Positions 1 to 6,230 of a DNA stretch of 6,230 bases are shown here, one piece after another. The DNA is taken from contig CAJWDO010000106.1 in assembly GCA_913031555.1 (NCBI GenBank), positions 1 to 6,230 on the forward strand. Direction: 5' to 3'. Source of the stretch: an uncultured Alphaproteobacteria bacterium (GTDB lineage Bacteria; Pseudomonadota; Alphaproteobacteria; Puniceispirillales; Puniceispirillaceae). The translations under genes and the position numbers were made by a program. Every line of letters begins with the position of its first letter. Position 1 is the first letter of the stretch. The notes under the pieces were generated by a model that was given only the letters and a program-made list of their open reading frames with translations, did not search any database and was not told the origin of the DNA.

Positions 1-2
1 TG

Positions 3-332
3 CTGCCGGCGGTGGCGGGTGACAGTTCGGCCGGGCGCACGGCGGTCGACAACCAGACGGTGCGTGTCGTCTTTGTCATCGGGCCGGACAGGCGGATCAA
101 GCTGCAGATGGCCTATCCGATGTCGACAGGCCGCAATTTCGCCGAGCTGTTGCGTGTCATCAACTCGCTTCAGCTGACCGCTGGTCATAAGGTGGCAACG
201 CCGGCCGACTGGCAGAAAGGCGAGGATGTGATCATCCTGACTTCGGTTTCGGACGACGAGGCAAGCGACCTTTTCCCGGCTGGCTGGGACACGGTGAAAC
301 CCTATCTTCGCAGGGTGCCTGACCCGTCATGA
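3..332 (+). CDS. 1-Cys peroxiredoxin (Prx6 type), C-terminal part, 5' end outside window
   Basis: This is the last 109 residues of a thiol peroxidase that reduces hydrogen peroxide and organic hydroperoxides in the cytoplasm. The frame is open to the left edge, so the true start and the N-terminal thioredoxin-fold half with the peroxidatic cysteine are outside the window. What is visible matches the end of the fold and the 1-Cys peroxiredoxin C-terminal domain: a VRVVFVIGPD strand, then YPMSTGRNF, a helix with LRVINSLQLT, then HKVATPADWQKGEDVII, and finally FPAGWDTVKPYLRRVPDPS. The ATPADW and GEDVII segments are typical of the Prx6 group rather than of AhpC-type two-Cys enzymes. Full-length members are about 210-220 residues, so roughly half is present. 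A GTG at 12 is in frame but is only an internal valine. The next gene starts 80 bases downstream on the same strand; nothing seen links the two functionally. The family call is secure; activity cannot be judged without the active site. Confidence 0.93.
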   Translation: MPAVAGDSSAGRTAVDNQTVRVVFVIGPDRRIKLQMAYPMSTGRNFAELLRVINSLQLTAGHKVATPADWQKGEDVIILTSVSDDEASDLFPAGWDTVKPYLRRVPDPS

Positions 333-398
333 CACCGGCGTCCGGCGCGGCTTGACAGGTCGCGGCTTTTGCGGCCTGCTGACCGCATGACCACCGGC

Positions 399-403
399 GG
401 GAG
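399..403 (+). promoter_or_regulatory. Ribosome binding site that decides the oxygenase start
   Basis: GGGAG at 399-403 ends directly against the ATG at 404, leaving no spacer, but lies 9 bases before the in-frame ATG at 413. The second ATG is therefore the better start. No other purine-rich stretch is placed to serve the ATG at 404. Confidence 0.55.
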
Positions 404-412
404 ATGGCAGCT

Positions 413-1096
413 ATGAACCAGCCCTACATTGGCCGCATCCATGACAGCGATGTGGCACTTGTCGAGGATCGTCTTCAGGCGCCGCCTGAAACCCGTTCGG
501 TGGCTGGCTTTGTCCCCGGACCCGGGATTGAAAGGCTGGCGCTTTCCTTCGACATCGGCAAGTTGCGCGCCGCACTTGCCGAATGTCTGCGGCGGTCCGA
601 TTTCATGGGCGGGATGCAGGATGACGGCTTTGCCGCGCTGCCGCTGACCCAGCGCCCGGGCCAGACCGAGTGGACCGAGAATGACCTGTCCGGTCGCTAT
701 TGGCTTCGCGGCGATGACCGCTATGTCGAGGAGGCGCGCGAAGATCTGGTCCCGGAGATCGACTTCAACGAGTTCAATCCGCAATTTGCCGGCACCTATT
801 TCGAACATGTCCATGCTGAACTGGCGCACCGCTTCCCCATCGGCAGGATGCGGGTGCTGTCAAAGGGACTGTATAATTGCAACAGCTGGCACCGTGACCC
901 TGAACCGCGGCTTCATATTCCGATTGTGACCAATCCCGGATCGCTGTTCGTGGTCAATCATCACGTGACGCATCTGCCGGCTGACGGGTCGGTCTATTTC
1001 ACCGACACGCGTGGCTATCATACAGCGATGAATGGCGGCGAGACGCACCGCGTCCATATCGTCGCGGCCCTGGCCTACCCGCAACTTCAGGACTAG
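413..1096 (+). CDS. Fe(II)/2-oxoglutarate-dependent oxygenase, aspartyl/asparaginyl beta-hydroxylase-like
   Basis: This is a predicted non-heme iron hydroxylase that would couple oxidative decarboxylation of 2-oxoglutarate to hydroxylation of an unidentified substrate. With the start at 413 it has 227 residues; the ATG at 404 would add three. In the 227-residue numbering the iron ligands are H160 and D162 in SWHRDPEP, and H203 in GYHTAMNGGE. R213 in THRVHIV, ten residues after the distal histidine, fits the 2-oxoglutarate carboxylate anchor, with the same spacing as in human AspH as I recall it. The block LHIPIVTNPG after the HxD motif is the usual core strand. The first 110 residues are less conserved and contain a predicted helix around FDIGKLRAALAECLRR. 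There is no signal peptide or membrane segment, so it should be cytoplasmic. Relatives act on protein Asp/Asn, on free amino acids such as proline, or are uncharacterised small bacterial and phage proteins; the sequence does not choose among them. It follows the peroxiredoxin by 80 bases and converges with the sulfatase, overlapping it by 4 bases. Confidence 0.85.
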   Translation: MNQPYIGRIHDSDVALVEDRLQAPPETRSVAGFVPGPGIERLALSFDIGKLRAALAECLRRSDFMGGMQDDGFAALPLTQRPGQTEWTENDLSGRYWLRGDDRYVEEAREDLVPEIDFNEFNPQFAGTYFEHVHAELAHRFPIGRMRVLSKGLYNCNSWHRDPEPRLHIPIVTNPGSLFVVNHHVTHLPADGSVYFTDTRGYHTAMNGGETHRVHIVAALAYPQLQD

Positions 1097-2625
1097 TCGT
1101 CGCGCCGCGGCAGGTAATCCATCGCCCAGTCATTGTAATTCCCATGCCCGCGATACCAGCGCGAATCATCGGGCGGGGCGGGGTGGTAATCCCATGATGG
1201 CGAGGTGCCGTTCGCATGGGCGCCGCGGATCAGATGCCGCCGCTTCTGGCTGAGGCGGATGGCGTTGGCAAGCGCGTCGCTGTTCCATTTGTCATGCGCA
1301 ATGCTGCGAAGCGAGGCAAGCCTGTCGGCGTGATCCGGATCGTCGGCAAGATTGTGGTGCTCATCCGGATCAGACCCCAGATCATATAACAGGTCGGGAT
1401 CGCCGATGCTTGTCACCAGCTTGTAATGCCCCTGCCTAATCATGAAGATCGGCGCCAGAATTCCCTCGCTCAAGATTTCGGCATGGATCTGCCGCTCGGT
1501 GTCATGTCTGTCCGTCTCGATAATCGGGCACAGATCGGCACCGTCCAGCCCGTCAACCGCGTCGTCCCAGGCCGCGTGCCGATCCCCGCCCGTCGCCAGC
1601 CCCATGAAGGTTGGAAGCAGATCGACAAGCGATCCCGGCGTGGTCACGCGCCCGGCGGTGAAACGCCCCGGAGCGCTGATAATCATCGGTACGCGAAGCG
1701 AGGGCTCAAAGAATGTTTTCTTCAGCCACAATCCACGCTCACCAAGCATCTCCCCATGGTCCGAGGTGAAGATGACAATCGTATCCTCGCGCTGACCACT
1801 TTCCCCAAGGGCGGCGAGAAGCCGTGCCAGCTGATCATCAATATAGCTGACCGACCCGCAATAGGCGCGTCGCGCCTGACGGATGACTTCATCGGGAACA
1901 TCGGCCTTGTCGAAGCCGTGCTGTGCCAGCAGTCGGCGGCTATGCGGGTCATTCTCCCCGGCTGTCGGCATGCCGGTGCGCGGCAACGGGATATCGATAT
2001 CGTCATGACGATCCCAATGTTCCTGCCGACACAGATACGGGTCATGCGGATGCGTATAGGACACCTGGATGAAGAACGGCCGGCCGTCATCGCGCTGCGC
2101 GCAGTCAAATATTTCCTGCACCGCGCGGTGGCTGACCTCATCATCATAGTCAAGCTGGACACTGCGCGCGCAGACACCGGAATCGGTCAGCACCCGCGCG
2201 TCGGTCGCGCCGTGAAAACCTGTCTGCGACCAATCGGGGGTCCAGGCGAAATCGCCTGGATAGATGTCGGTCGTGCGCCGTGTCTCGAACCCGTGAAGCT
2301 GGTCCGGTCCGACAAAATGCATCTTCCCGCACAGACTTGTGTAATAGCCTGCCTCACGAAGATAGTGCGCATAGGTCGGTATCGAGGCCGGCAGTTCGGT
2401 GGCATTGTCGAAGGCGCCGATCCGCGAGGCAAGCATGCCTGTCATCATCGAGGCGCGCGAGGGCGCGCAGAGGGGAAAATTGCAGTAAAAGTTGTCAAAC
2501 ACCACGCCGTTGGCGGCCAGTCTGTCGATTGTGGGGGTGACGGCGTAAGGCCGCCCATAGGCGCCAAGAACATCAATTGTCAGCTGGTCGGTCTGCACAA
2601 ACAGGATGTTCGGCATCTGCCGCAT
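1093..2625 (-). CDS. Choline-sulfatase-type (BetC-like) formylglycine sulfatase
   Basis: This cytoplasmic type I sulfatase hydrolyses a sulfate ester to an alcohol plus sulfate. It has 510 residues, the usual BetC length. C53 in LCAPSR fits the CxPxR motif that is oxidised to formylglycine, with R57. D13 (TDQL), D289 and H290 (SDHGEMLGERGLW) are metal-site residues; K101 and H103 (GKMHFVGPDQLHGF), H192/H194 (THPHDP) and K302 (LWLKK) complete the catalytic set. TTDIYPGDFAWTPDW and the C-terminal block from about residue 462 (SQKRRHLI, then PSWDYHPAP) are BetC hallmarks. There is no signal peptide. An ATG at 2667 is in frame but adds 14 unlike residues inside the ATPase gene, so I use the ATG at 2625, two bases after the ATPase stop; MPNILF at 2616 is the alternative. 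The Shine-Dalgarno is poor, which suggests translational coupling to the ATPase. The loop between residues 132 and 160 differs from classical BetC, so the substrate is uncertain. A formylglycine-generating enzyme must be encoded elsewhere. Confidence 0.88.
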   Translation of the reverse strand: MRQMPNILFVQTDQLTIDVLGAYGRPYAVTPTIDRLAANGVVFDNFYCNFPLCAPSRASMMTGMLASRIGAFDNATELPASIPTYAHYLREAGYYTSLCGKMHFVGPDQLHGFETRRTTDIYPGDFAWTPDWSQTGFHGATDARVLTDSGVCARSVQLDYDDEVSHRAVQEIFDCAQRDDGRPFFIQVSYTHPHDPYLCRQEHWDRHDDIDIPLPRTGMPTAGENDPHSRRLLAQHGFDKADVPDEVIRQARRAYCGSVSYIDDQLARLLAALGESGQREDTIVIFTSDHGEMLGERGLWLKKTFFEPSLRVPMIISAPGRFTAGRVTTPGSLVDLLPTFMGLATGGDRHAAWDDAVDGLDGADLCPIIETDRHDTERQIHAEILSEGILAPIFMIRQGHYKLVTSIGDPDLLYDLGSDPDEHHNLADDPDHADRLASLRSIAHDKWNSDALANAIRLSQKRRHLIRGAHANGTSPSWDYHPAPPDDSRWYRGHGNYNDWAMDYLPRRDD

Positions 2626-2627
2626 GA

Positions 2628-4469
2628 TCAGCCGCCGCCAAGCAGGTCGCCAACCTCGCGATGGCATTCGATGACATGATCCTCGCCATCGACCCGGCGG
2701 GGCGGGGCGGTGGTATCGCAGGTTTCCTCGATCGCCAGCGGGCAGCGGGCAAAGAACGGGCAGCCGATATCGGTCAGCTCGACGCCGCCAGTCAGCCCGG
2801 TGATTGTCTCCTGACTTGCCACTGTGGCCTCAAGCCAGCCGGTCCGCATTTCCGGCACCGATGAGATCAGCAGCCGCGTATAGGGATGATAGGGCGGCGA
2901 CAGAACCTTGTCGGTTGGGCCCTGTTCGGCGACCCGCCCGGCATAGAGAACGACGATCTCGTCGGCAAAGGACGCGACAGTCGACAGATCATGGCTGATG
3001 AAAACGAAGGACACGCCGGTTTCGCGGCGCAGTGATTTGAGCAATTCGATGACATTGGCACCAACAATGGTGTCCAGCGCCGAGGTGACCTCGTCACACA
3101 GAACCACCTCCGGTTCCGCGGCAAGCGCCCGCGCCAGATTGATCCGCTGTTTCTGTCCGCCTGACAATTCATGCGGGAATCGCTCGGCAAAAGGTGGCGG
3201 CATTTCCACCATCTCCAGCAACTCGTTGACCCGCTCGGTTTTTTTGGCGCCAGTCAGCCCGCCATAGAATTCCACTGGTCGGCCAAGGATATCCTTGATC
3301 CGCTGGCGCGGATTCAGCGCCGTATCGGCCATCTGATAGACAAACTGCACCCGGCGAAGCTCATCCCGCGTGCGTGCGGCAAGGTTGGGCGCCACCGGTT
3401 GTCCGTCAAGTTCCAGATCCCCCGCGCTTGGTGGCAGCAATCCGGCAAAGACGCGCGCCAGCGTGGATTTTCCGCATCCGGATTCGCCGATGATGCCGAC
3501 CGTCTTGCCACGTTCAATGGCGACATTGACGTCGCGAAGCACCATCGTTGTCGGCGCGCCGTCGGGCCCCTTGCCATAGCCGGCATTGATGTTGCGCGCC
3601 ACCAGAGCCGGCGCATCGCGCATATGTTCATGGTTGCTGGCCTCGCCGAGACCCGCCTCTGGAAGTGGCTTGATCGCCGCCATCAGGCGCTTTGTATAGG
3701 GGTGTTCCGATTCATGGATAATGGTCTCGACCGGGCCGGCTTCCTTGATCTCGCCATTGTAGAGAACGACGATATGGTCGGCGATCTGCGCCACCACAGC
3801 CAGATCATGCGTCACATAAATGGCCGCCGCACCCTCTTCCTTGATCACTTGCTTGAAGGCCTTCAGCACCTCGATCTGGGTGGTTACATCAAGCGCCGTT
3901 GTCGGCTCGTCAAGAACAAGAAGATCAGGCTCGCCACACAGCGCCATGGCCGCCATCAGACGTTGCAACTGGCCGCCGGATACCTGGTGCGGATAGCGGC
4001 CGCCGATGGTTTCCGGGTCGGGAAGTTCCAGCGCGCGATAGAGCGACAGCGCCTTGGCGTCAGCCTCCTCGCGTGTTTTCGAGCCGTGAAGCACCGGAGC
4101 CTCGGTGACCTGTTCATTGATCAGGATCGACGGGTTGAAGGTCGCAGCCGCGCTTTGCGCCAGATAGGCAACCTTCTCGCCGCGGATCGGCCGCAGCTCC
4201 TCGGTATCCATGGCGGTGACATCCTGGCCGTTCAGCAGCGCCTCGCCACCGGCGAATTTCAGGCCAGGCTTGCAATAGCCAAGTGCCGCCAGCGAGATGG
4301 TGGTCTTGCCAGAGCCCGATTCCCCGATCAGCGCGACAACCTCGCCGCGCCTGACCTTGAAATCGACACCCTTGACGATGGGAAGTTCGGAACCGTCATC
4401 GCGGACTGCGTTGATCTTCAGGTCACGGGCCTCGAAGATCACGTCATTCGTGTCGGATGTACGCGCCAT
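2628..4469 (-). CDS. Fused OppD-OppF-type ABC importer ATPase with two nucleotide-binding domains
   Basis: This 613-residue protein supplies both ATPase sites of a peptide/opine/nickel-class importer from a single chain, like GsiA and YejF. Domain 1 covers residues 12-270: Walker A GESGSGKT at 49-56, Q-loop Q105, signature VSGGQLQR at 163-170, Walker B LLVLDEP with catalytic E188, and H-loop H221. Domain 2 covers 286-540: Walker A GESGCGKS at 328-335, Q-loop Q379, signature LSGGQKQR at 435-442, Walker B VVLCDE with E460, and H493. Both sites look competent. Each ends in an HPYT motif (257-260 and 528-531) of the oligopeptide-transporter C-terminal extension. Only the second has the full cysteine-containing tail (C570, C576, C584, C602). 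The protein sits on the cytoplasmic face of the membrane. The start has a good AAAGAGG ribosome site 9 bases upstream and lies 3 bases after the permease stop. The sulfatase follows after 2 bases. Substrate specificity comes from the binding protein and permeases and cannot be read from this gene. Confidence 0.96.
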   Translation of the reverse strand: MARTSDTNDVIFEARDLKINAVRDDGSELPIVKGVDFKVRRGEVVALIGESGSGKTTISLAALGYCKPGLKFAGGEALLNGQDVTAMDTEELRPIRGEKVAYLAQSAAATFNPSILINEQVTEAPVLHGSKTREEADAKALSLYRALELPDPETIGGRYPHQVSGGQLQRLMAAMALCGEPDLLVLDEPTTALDVTTQIEVLKAFKQVIKEEGAAAIYVTHDLAVVAQIADHIVVLYNGEIKEAGPVETIIHESEHPYTKRLMAAIKPLPEAGLGEASNHEHMRDAPALVARNINAGYGKGPDGAPTTMVLRDVNVAIERGKTVGIIGESGCGKSTLARVFAGLLPPSAGDLELDGQPVAPNLAARTRDELRRVQFVYQMADTALNPRQRIKDILGRPVEFYGGLTGAKKTERVNELLEMVEMPPPFAERFPHELSGGQKQRINLARALAAEPEVVLCDEVTSALDTIVGANVIELLKSLRRETGVSFVFISHDLSTVASFADEIVVLYAGRVAEQGPTDKVLSPPYHPYTRLLISSVPEMRTGWLEATVASQETITGLTGGVELTDIGCPFFARCPLAIEETCDTTAPPRRVDGEDHVIECHREVGDLLGGG

Positions 4470-4472
4470 ATG

Positions 4473-5411
4473 TTACAGCCTCTTTGACAGCTTGCCGCCG
4501 CTATGCGCGGAGATATCATCGACAACAAGATTGATCGCGACCGTGAGGGTGGCGATGGCCAGCGCCGGGGCGACGACCGGAATGACCGAAGCGCCATAGG
4601 ACAGCGCGCCCAGATTTTCGCGAACCATCGATCCCCAATCTGCCTGCGGTGGCTGTACGCCAAGACCAAGGAAGCTGAGGCTGGAGATGAACAGGATCAC
4701 ATAGATCAACCGCAGCCCGAAATCGGTCAGCAGCGGCATCGCCGCGTTAGGCCAGATTTCCCGGGTGATGATCCACCAACGCCCCTCACCGCGAACGCGT
4801 GCCGCCTCGACAAAATCCATCACCATGATTTCCTGGCCAAGCGCGCGGGCAAGACGGAACACAACGGTGGCGTAAATCACACCGGCGGTGATGATCAGGA
4901 CCGGGATCGAGGATCCCACCGCGGCAACAACAACCAGGCCGAGCATAATGGTGGGAAGGCTGAGAAAGGCGTCATTGATGCGGCTGACGATCATGTCGAC
5001 CCGCGGTGTGGAGATGGCTGCGCCAATCCCCAGCACAACGCCGATGAAGTAGGCCAGAAGCGTCGCCATGAACGAGATGCCGATGGTGCGGCCGGCGCCA
5101 TACATCAGCCGGCTGAGGACGTCACGGTCACTTTCATCGGTGCCGAGCCAGGCTCCGGGTCGCGGCAGCTGGAATTCGGAATAATCATCCGGGAAGGGAA
5201 GGTCATTCTCACCCAACGGGGCCAGCCAGGGGCCGAAAATGGCGATGAATACCCAGAAACCGACGATGGTGATGCCCAACCAGCCGGTCCAGGACGGGCT
5301 GTAGCGTGATGAAGGTGCGGAATCGGGAAGTTCGTCGAAGCTGACACCGGCATCATAGGGGGCAACAAAATGTTCGGCCTGCGTATTTTTGGCGGTGTTT
5401 GATGTCGTCAT
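4473..5411 (-). CDS. ABC importer permease, OppC/DppC type
   Basis: This 312-residue inner-membrane permease would form the translocation channel with the OppB-type partner. A polar N-terminus of about 40 residues is followed by a first membrane segment (about 43-64). Next comes the OppC-type exposed loop with WLGTDESDRDVLSRL at 88-102, then hydrophobic segments at about 109-131, 150-167, 168-185, 231-250 and 273-296. The cytoplasmic EAA loop, which docks on the ATPase, starts at E202 (EAARVRGEGRWW) and runs to WPN at 220-222. SLSFLGLGVQPPQADWG at 244-260 is strongly characteristic of the family. Two details are off-consensus: the usual LGRD in the periplasmic loop is SDRD here, and the usual GDxLRDxLDP tail is replaced by VDDISAHSGGKLSKRL. 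The ATG overlaps the stop of the upstream permease gene in an ATGA, with TTGAGG 8 bases before the start. The family call is secure; the solute is unknown. Confidence 0.95.
   Translation of the reverse strand: MTTSNTAKNTQAEHFVAPYDAGVSFDELPDSAPSSRYSPSWTGWLGITIVGFWVFIAIFGPWLAPLGENDLPFPDDYSEFQLPRPGAWLGTDESDRDVLSRLMYGAGRTIGISFMATLLAYFIGVVLGIGAAISTPRVDMIVSRINDAFLSLPTIMLGLVVVAAVGSSIPVLIITAGVIYATVVFRLARALGQEIMVMDFVEAARVRGEGRWWIITREIWPNAAMPLLTDFGLRLIYVILFISSLSFLGLGVQPPQADWGSMVRENLGALSYGASVIPVVAPALAIATLTVAINLVVDDISAHSGGKLSKRL
4479..4485 (-). promoter_or_regulatory. Ribosome binding site of the fused ATPase gene
   Basis: On the - strand this reads AAAGAGG, 9 bases before the ATG at 4469. It lies inside the last codons of the OppC-type permease, so the ATPase has its own ribosome site although it is only 3 bases from the preceding stop. 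Confidence 0.7.
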
Positions 5412-6230
5412 TTCGGATGCCTCAACCGCGCGTTCGATGCATAGGCCGCGATATCGGCGACCAACATCAGGATGACGTAGGTCAGGCAGAAAATCATGCC
5501 AAGTCCCTGGATCAGAACATAGTCACGCGTCTGAACACCCTGCACGATCAGCGTCGCCAGCCCGCTATAGCCGAAATAGACCTCGACCACGATCACGCCG
5601 GTAACAAGATAGGCAAGGTTCAGCGCCACAACATTGACGATCGGGCCAAGGGCGTTGAGAAGCGCATGCCGAAAGATTATGCGACGGCGCGACACACCTT
5701 TCAGGATTGCCATTTCGATATAGGGCGAACTCATCACATTCAGCACCGCGGCCCGGCTCATCCTGATAAGCTGCGAGGCGATGACGAAACACAGGGTGGT
5801 GATTGGCAGCGCAAAATGCGCAATCAACTCGAAAAGGCCCTTGCCCTCGGTCGATCCGACGACGATGGCATTGCCGACACCGAGGACAAACACGAACAGC
5901 AGGACCAGCAGCGTTGCGGTAAAGAATTCCGGTGCCGCCACAAGCGAGACCGACACCAGTGTCAGCACCCGGTCATAGAGCGTGCCGGGATACATCGCCG
6001 CCATGATGCCGAGCGCCAGCGAGATCGGCACGCCGATGGTGGCGGTCAGCGCCGAGACGAAGACGGTGTTCTTGTAGCGGTCGGCGATCAGGTTGGAGAT
6101 CGGCACATCACTGGCCAGCGAGGTGCCGAGATCGCCCATCATAAAATTTTTCAGCCAGATGAGATATTGCACGAAATAAGGCTTGTCGAGGCCAAGACGG
6201 GCCCGGAAGGCGGCGACATTTTCCGGCGTT
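5408..6230 (-). CDS. ABC importer permease, OppB/DppB type, 5' end outside window
   Basis: This is the partner membrane permease, missing its N-terminus. The frame stays open to the right edge: before the in-frame GTG at 6172 it reads TPENVAAFRARLGLDKPYFV, which matches the conserved 'RLGLDxPxxVQYLxWL' stretch of OppB proteins. That GTG is therefore an internal valine, and about 50 N-terminal residues including the first membrane helix are missing. Counting from that valine, GDLGTSL is at 13-19 and membrane segments lie at about 36-60, 70-100, 114-136, 175-198 and 222-244. The EAA-type cytoplasmic loop is YIEMAILKGVSRRRIIFRHA at 151-170. The family block VEVYFGYSGL is at 196-205, and RDYVLIQGL at 216-224. 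It is the first visible gene of the - strand block and overlaps the next permease by 4 bases. A periplasmic substrate-binding protein would be expected further upstream, outside the window. Confidence 0.95.
   Translation of the reverse strand, partial: TPENVAAFRARLGLDKPYFVQYLIWLKNFMMGDLGTSLASDVPISNLIADRYKNTVFVSALTATIGVPISLALGIMAAMYPGTLYDRVLTLVSVSLVAAPEFFTATLLVLLFVFVLGVGNAIVVGSTEGKGLFELIAHFALPITTLCFVIASQLIRMSRAAVLNVMSSPYIEMAILKGVSRRRIIFRHALLNALGPIVNVVALNLAYLVTGVIVVEVYFGYSGLATLIVQGVQTRDYVLIQGLGMIFCLTYVILMLVADIAAYASNARLRHPK
5420..5425 (-). promoter_or_regulatory. Ribosome binding site of the OppC-type permease gene
   Basis: TTGAGG on the - strand lies 8 bases before the ATG at 5411 and inside the end of the OppB-type gene. 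It supports the start that overlaps the upstream stop by ATGA. Confidence 0.65.

Larger units (their letters stand above)
1093..6230 (-). other. Probable operon: two permeases, fused ATPase, sulfatase
   Basis: The four - strand genes follow each other with a 4-base overlap, a 3-base gap and a 2-base gap, all in the same direction. That leaves no room for internal promoters outside coding sequence, so one transcript is expected. Its promoter and the likely binding-protein gene must lie beyond 6230. The sulfatase is the last gene; no intrinsic terminator is seen after it because the convergent oxygenase gene begins at once. Confidence 0.85.

Noticed and set aside
352..357. Perfect TTGACA -35 hexamer in the gap before the oxygenase gene
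   Set aside because: At 16-18 base spacing the candidates for a -10 box (around 374-381, GC-rich) match TATAAT in only about two positions. One hexamer is too little to call a promoter, although it is where a promoter for the oxygenase would be expected.
358..392. Inverted repeat GGTCGCGG / CCGCATGACC between the peroxiredoxin and oxygenase genes
   Set aside because: It makes 8 pairs with a two-base bulge and a 17-base loop, and no T-run follows, so it is not a convincing intrinsic terminator. Such pairings are frequent in GC-rich DNA.
302..829. - strand open frame of 175 codons across the 333-412 gap and the oxygenase gene
   Set aside because: The + strand oxygenase has intact active-site motifs in the same DNA. 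The antisense translation is not recognisable and its start has no support.
2626..2667. ATG at 2667 as the sulfatase start
   Set aside because: It would add 14 Arg/Trp-rich residues read from inside the ATPase gene that BetC proteins lack. The conserved sequence begins at PNILF, just after the ATGs at 2625 and 2616.
1426..2679. Long + strand open frame (417 codons) opposite the sulfatase gene
   Set aside because: The opposite strand encodes a complete sulfatase with all catalytic motifs. The + strand translation resembles no family I know, and long antisense frames are common in GC-rich coding DNA.
3171..4487. Long + strand open frame (438 codons) opposite the fused ATPase gene
   Set aside because: It is the antisense shadow of a gene with two full sets of ABC motifs, and its translation is rich in His, Arg and Gln without recognisable domains.
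4503..5309. + strand open frame (268 codons) opposite the OppC-type permease gene
   Set aside because: It is an antisense shadow; the translation is a highly charged low-complexity D/H/G/R sequence with no family resemblance.
6170..6172. GTG at 6172 as the start of the OppB-type permease
   Set aside because: The frame is open further upstream to the window edge and encodes the conserved RARLGLDKPYF segment, so this codon is an internal valine.

Overview
The window is GC-rich and almost fully coding. It carries six protein genes: two on the + strand at the left (one cut by the window edge) and a block of four tightly packed genes on the - strand (the most upstream one cut by the right edge). 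Base composition, gene packing, weak or purine-rich ribosome binding sites, and close family resemblance to rhizobial and marine alphaproteobacterial proteins (1-Cys peroxiredoxin, BetC-type sulfatase, a fused OppD-OppF ATPase) suggest an alphaproteobacterium. I cannot fix the genus from this sequence. I see no tRNA, rRNA, CRISPR array, insertion sequence or phage gene.

Left part (+ strand). The window opens inside the C-terminal half of a 1-Cys (Prx6-type) peroxiredoxin. After an 80-base gap comes a small Fe(II)/2-oxoglutarate oxygenase of the aspartyl/asparaginyl beta-hydroxylase-like group. Its metal and co-substrate residues are intact, but its substrate is unknown.

Right part (- strand, read from 6230 down to 1093). 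An OppB/DppB-type permease (5' end missing) is followed by an OppC/DppC-type permease (4-base overlap), a fused OppD-OppF-type ATPase with two complete nucleotide-binding domains (3-base gap), and a cytoplasmic formylglycine sulfatase of the choline-sulfatase (BetC) type (2-base gap). This is a peptide/opine/nickel-class ABC importer with its two permeases and both ATPase halves. The substrate-binding protein is not in view and probably lies upstream, beyond 6230.

How they may work together. The sulfatase has no signal peptide and looks translationally coupled to the ATPase gene. The simplest reading is an uptake-and-desulfation unit: the importer brings in a small sulfate ester and the sulfatase releases sulfate and the organic part inside the cell. 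Choline-O-sulfate is the family default, but part of the expected choline pocket appears changed, so the real substrate is open. The sulfatase and the oxygenase converge and share a CTAG at their stop codons, leaving no room for a terminator between them.
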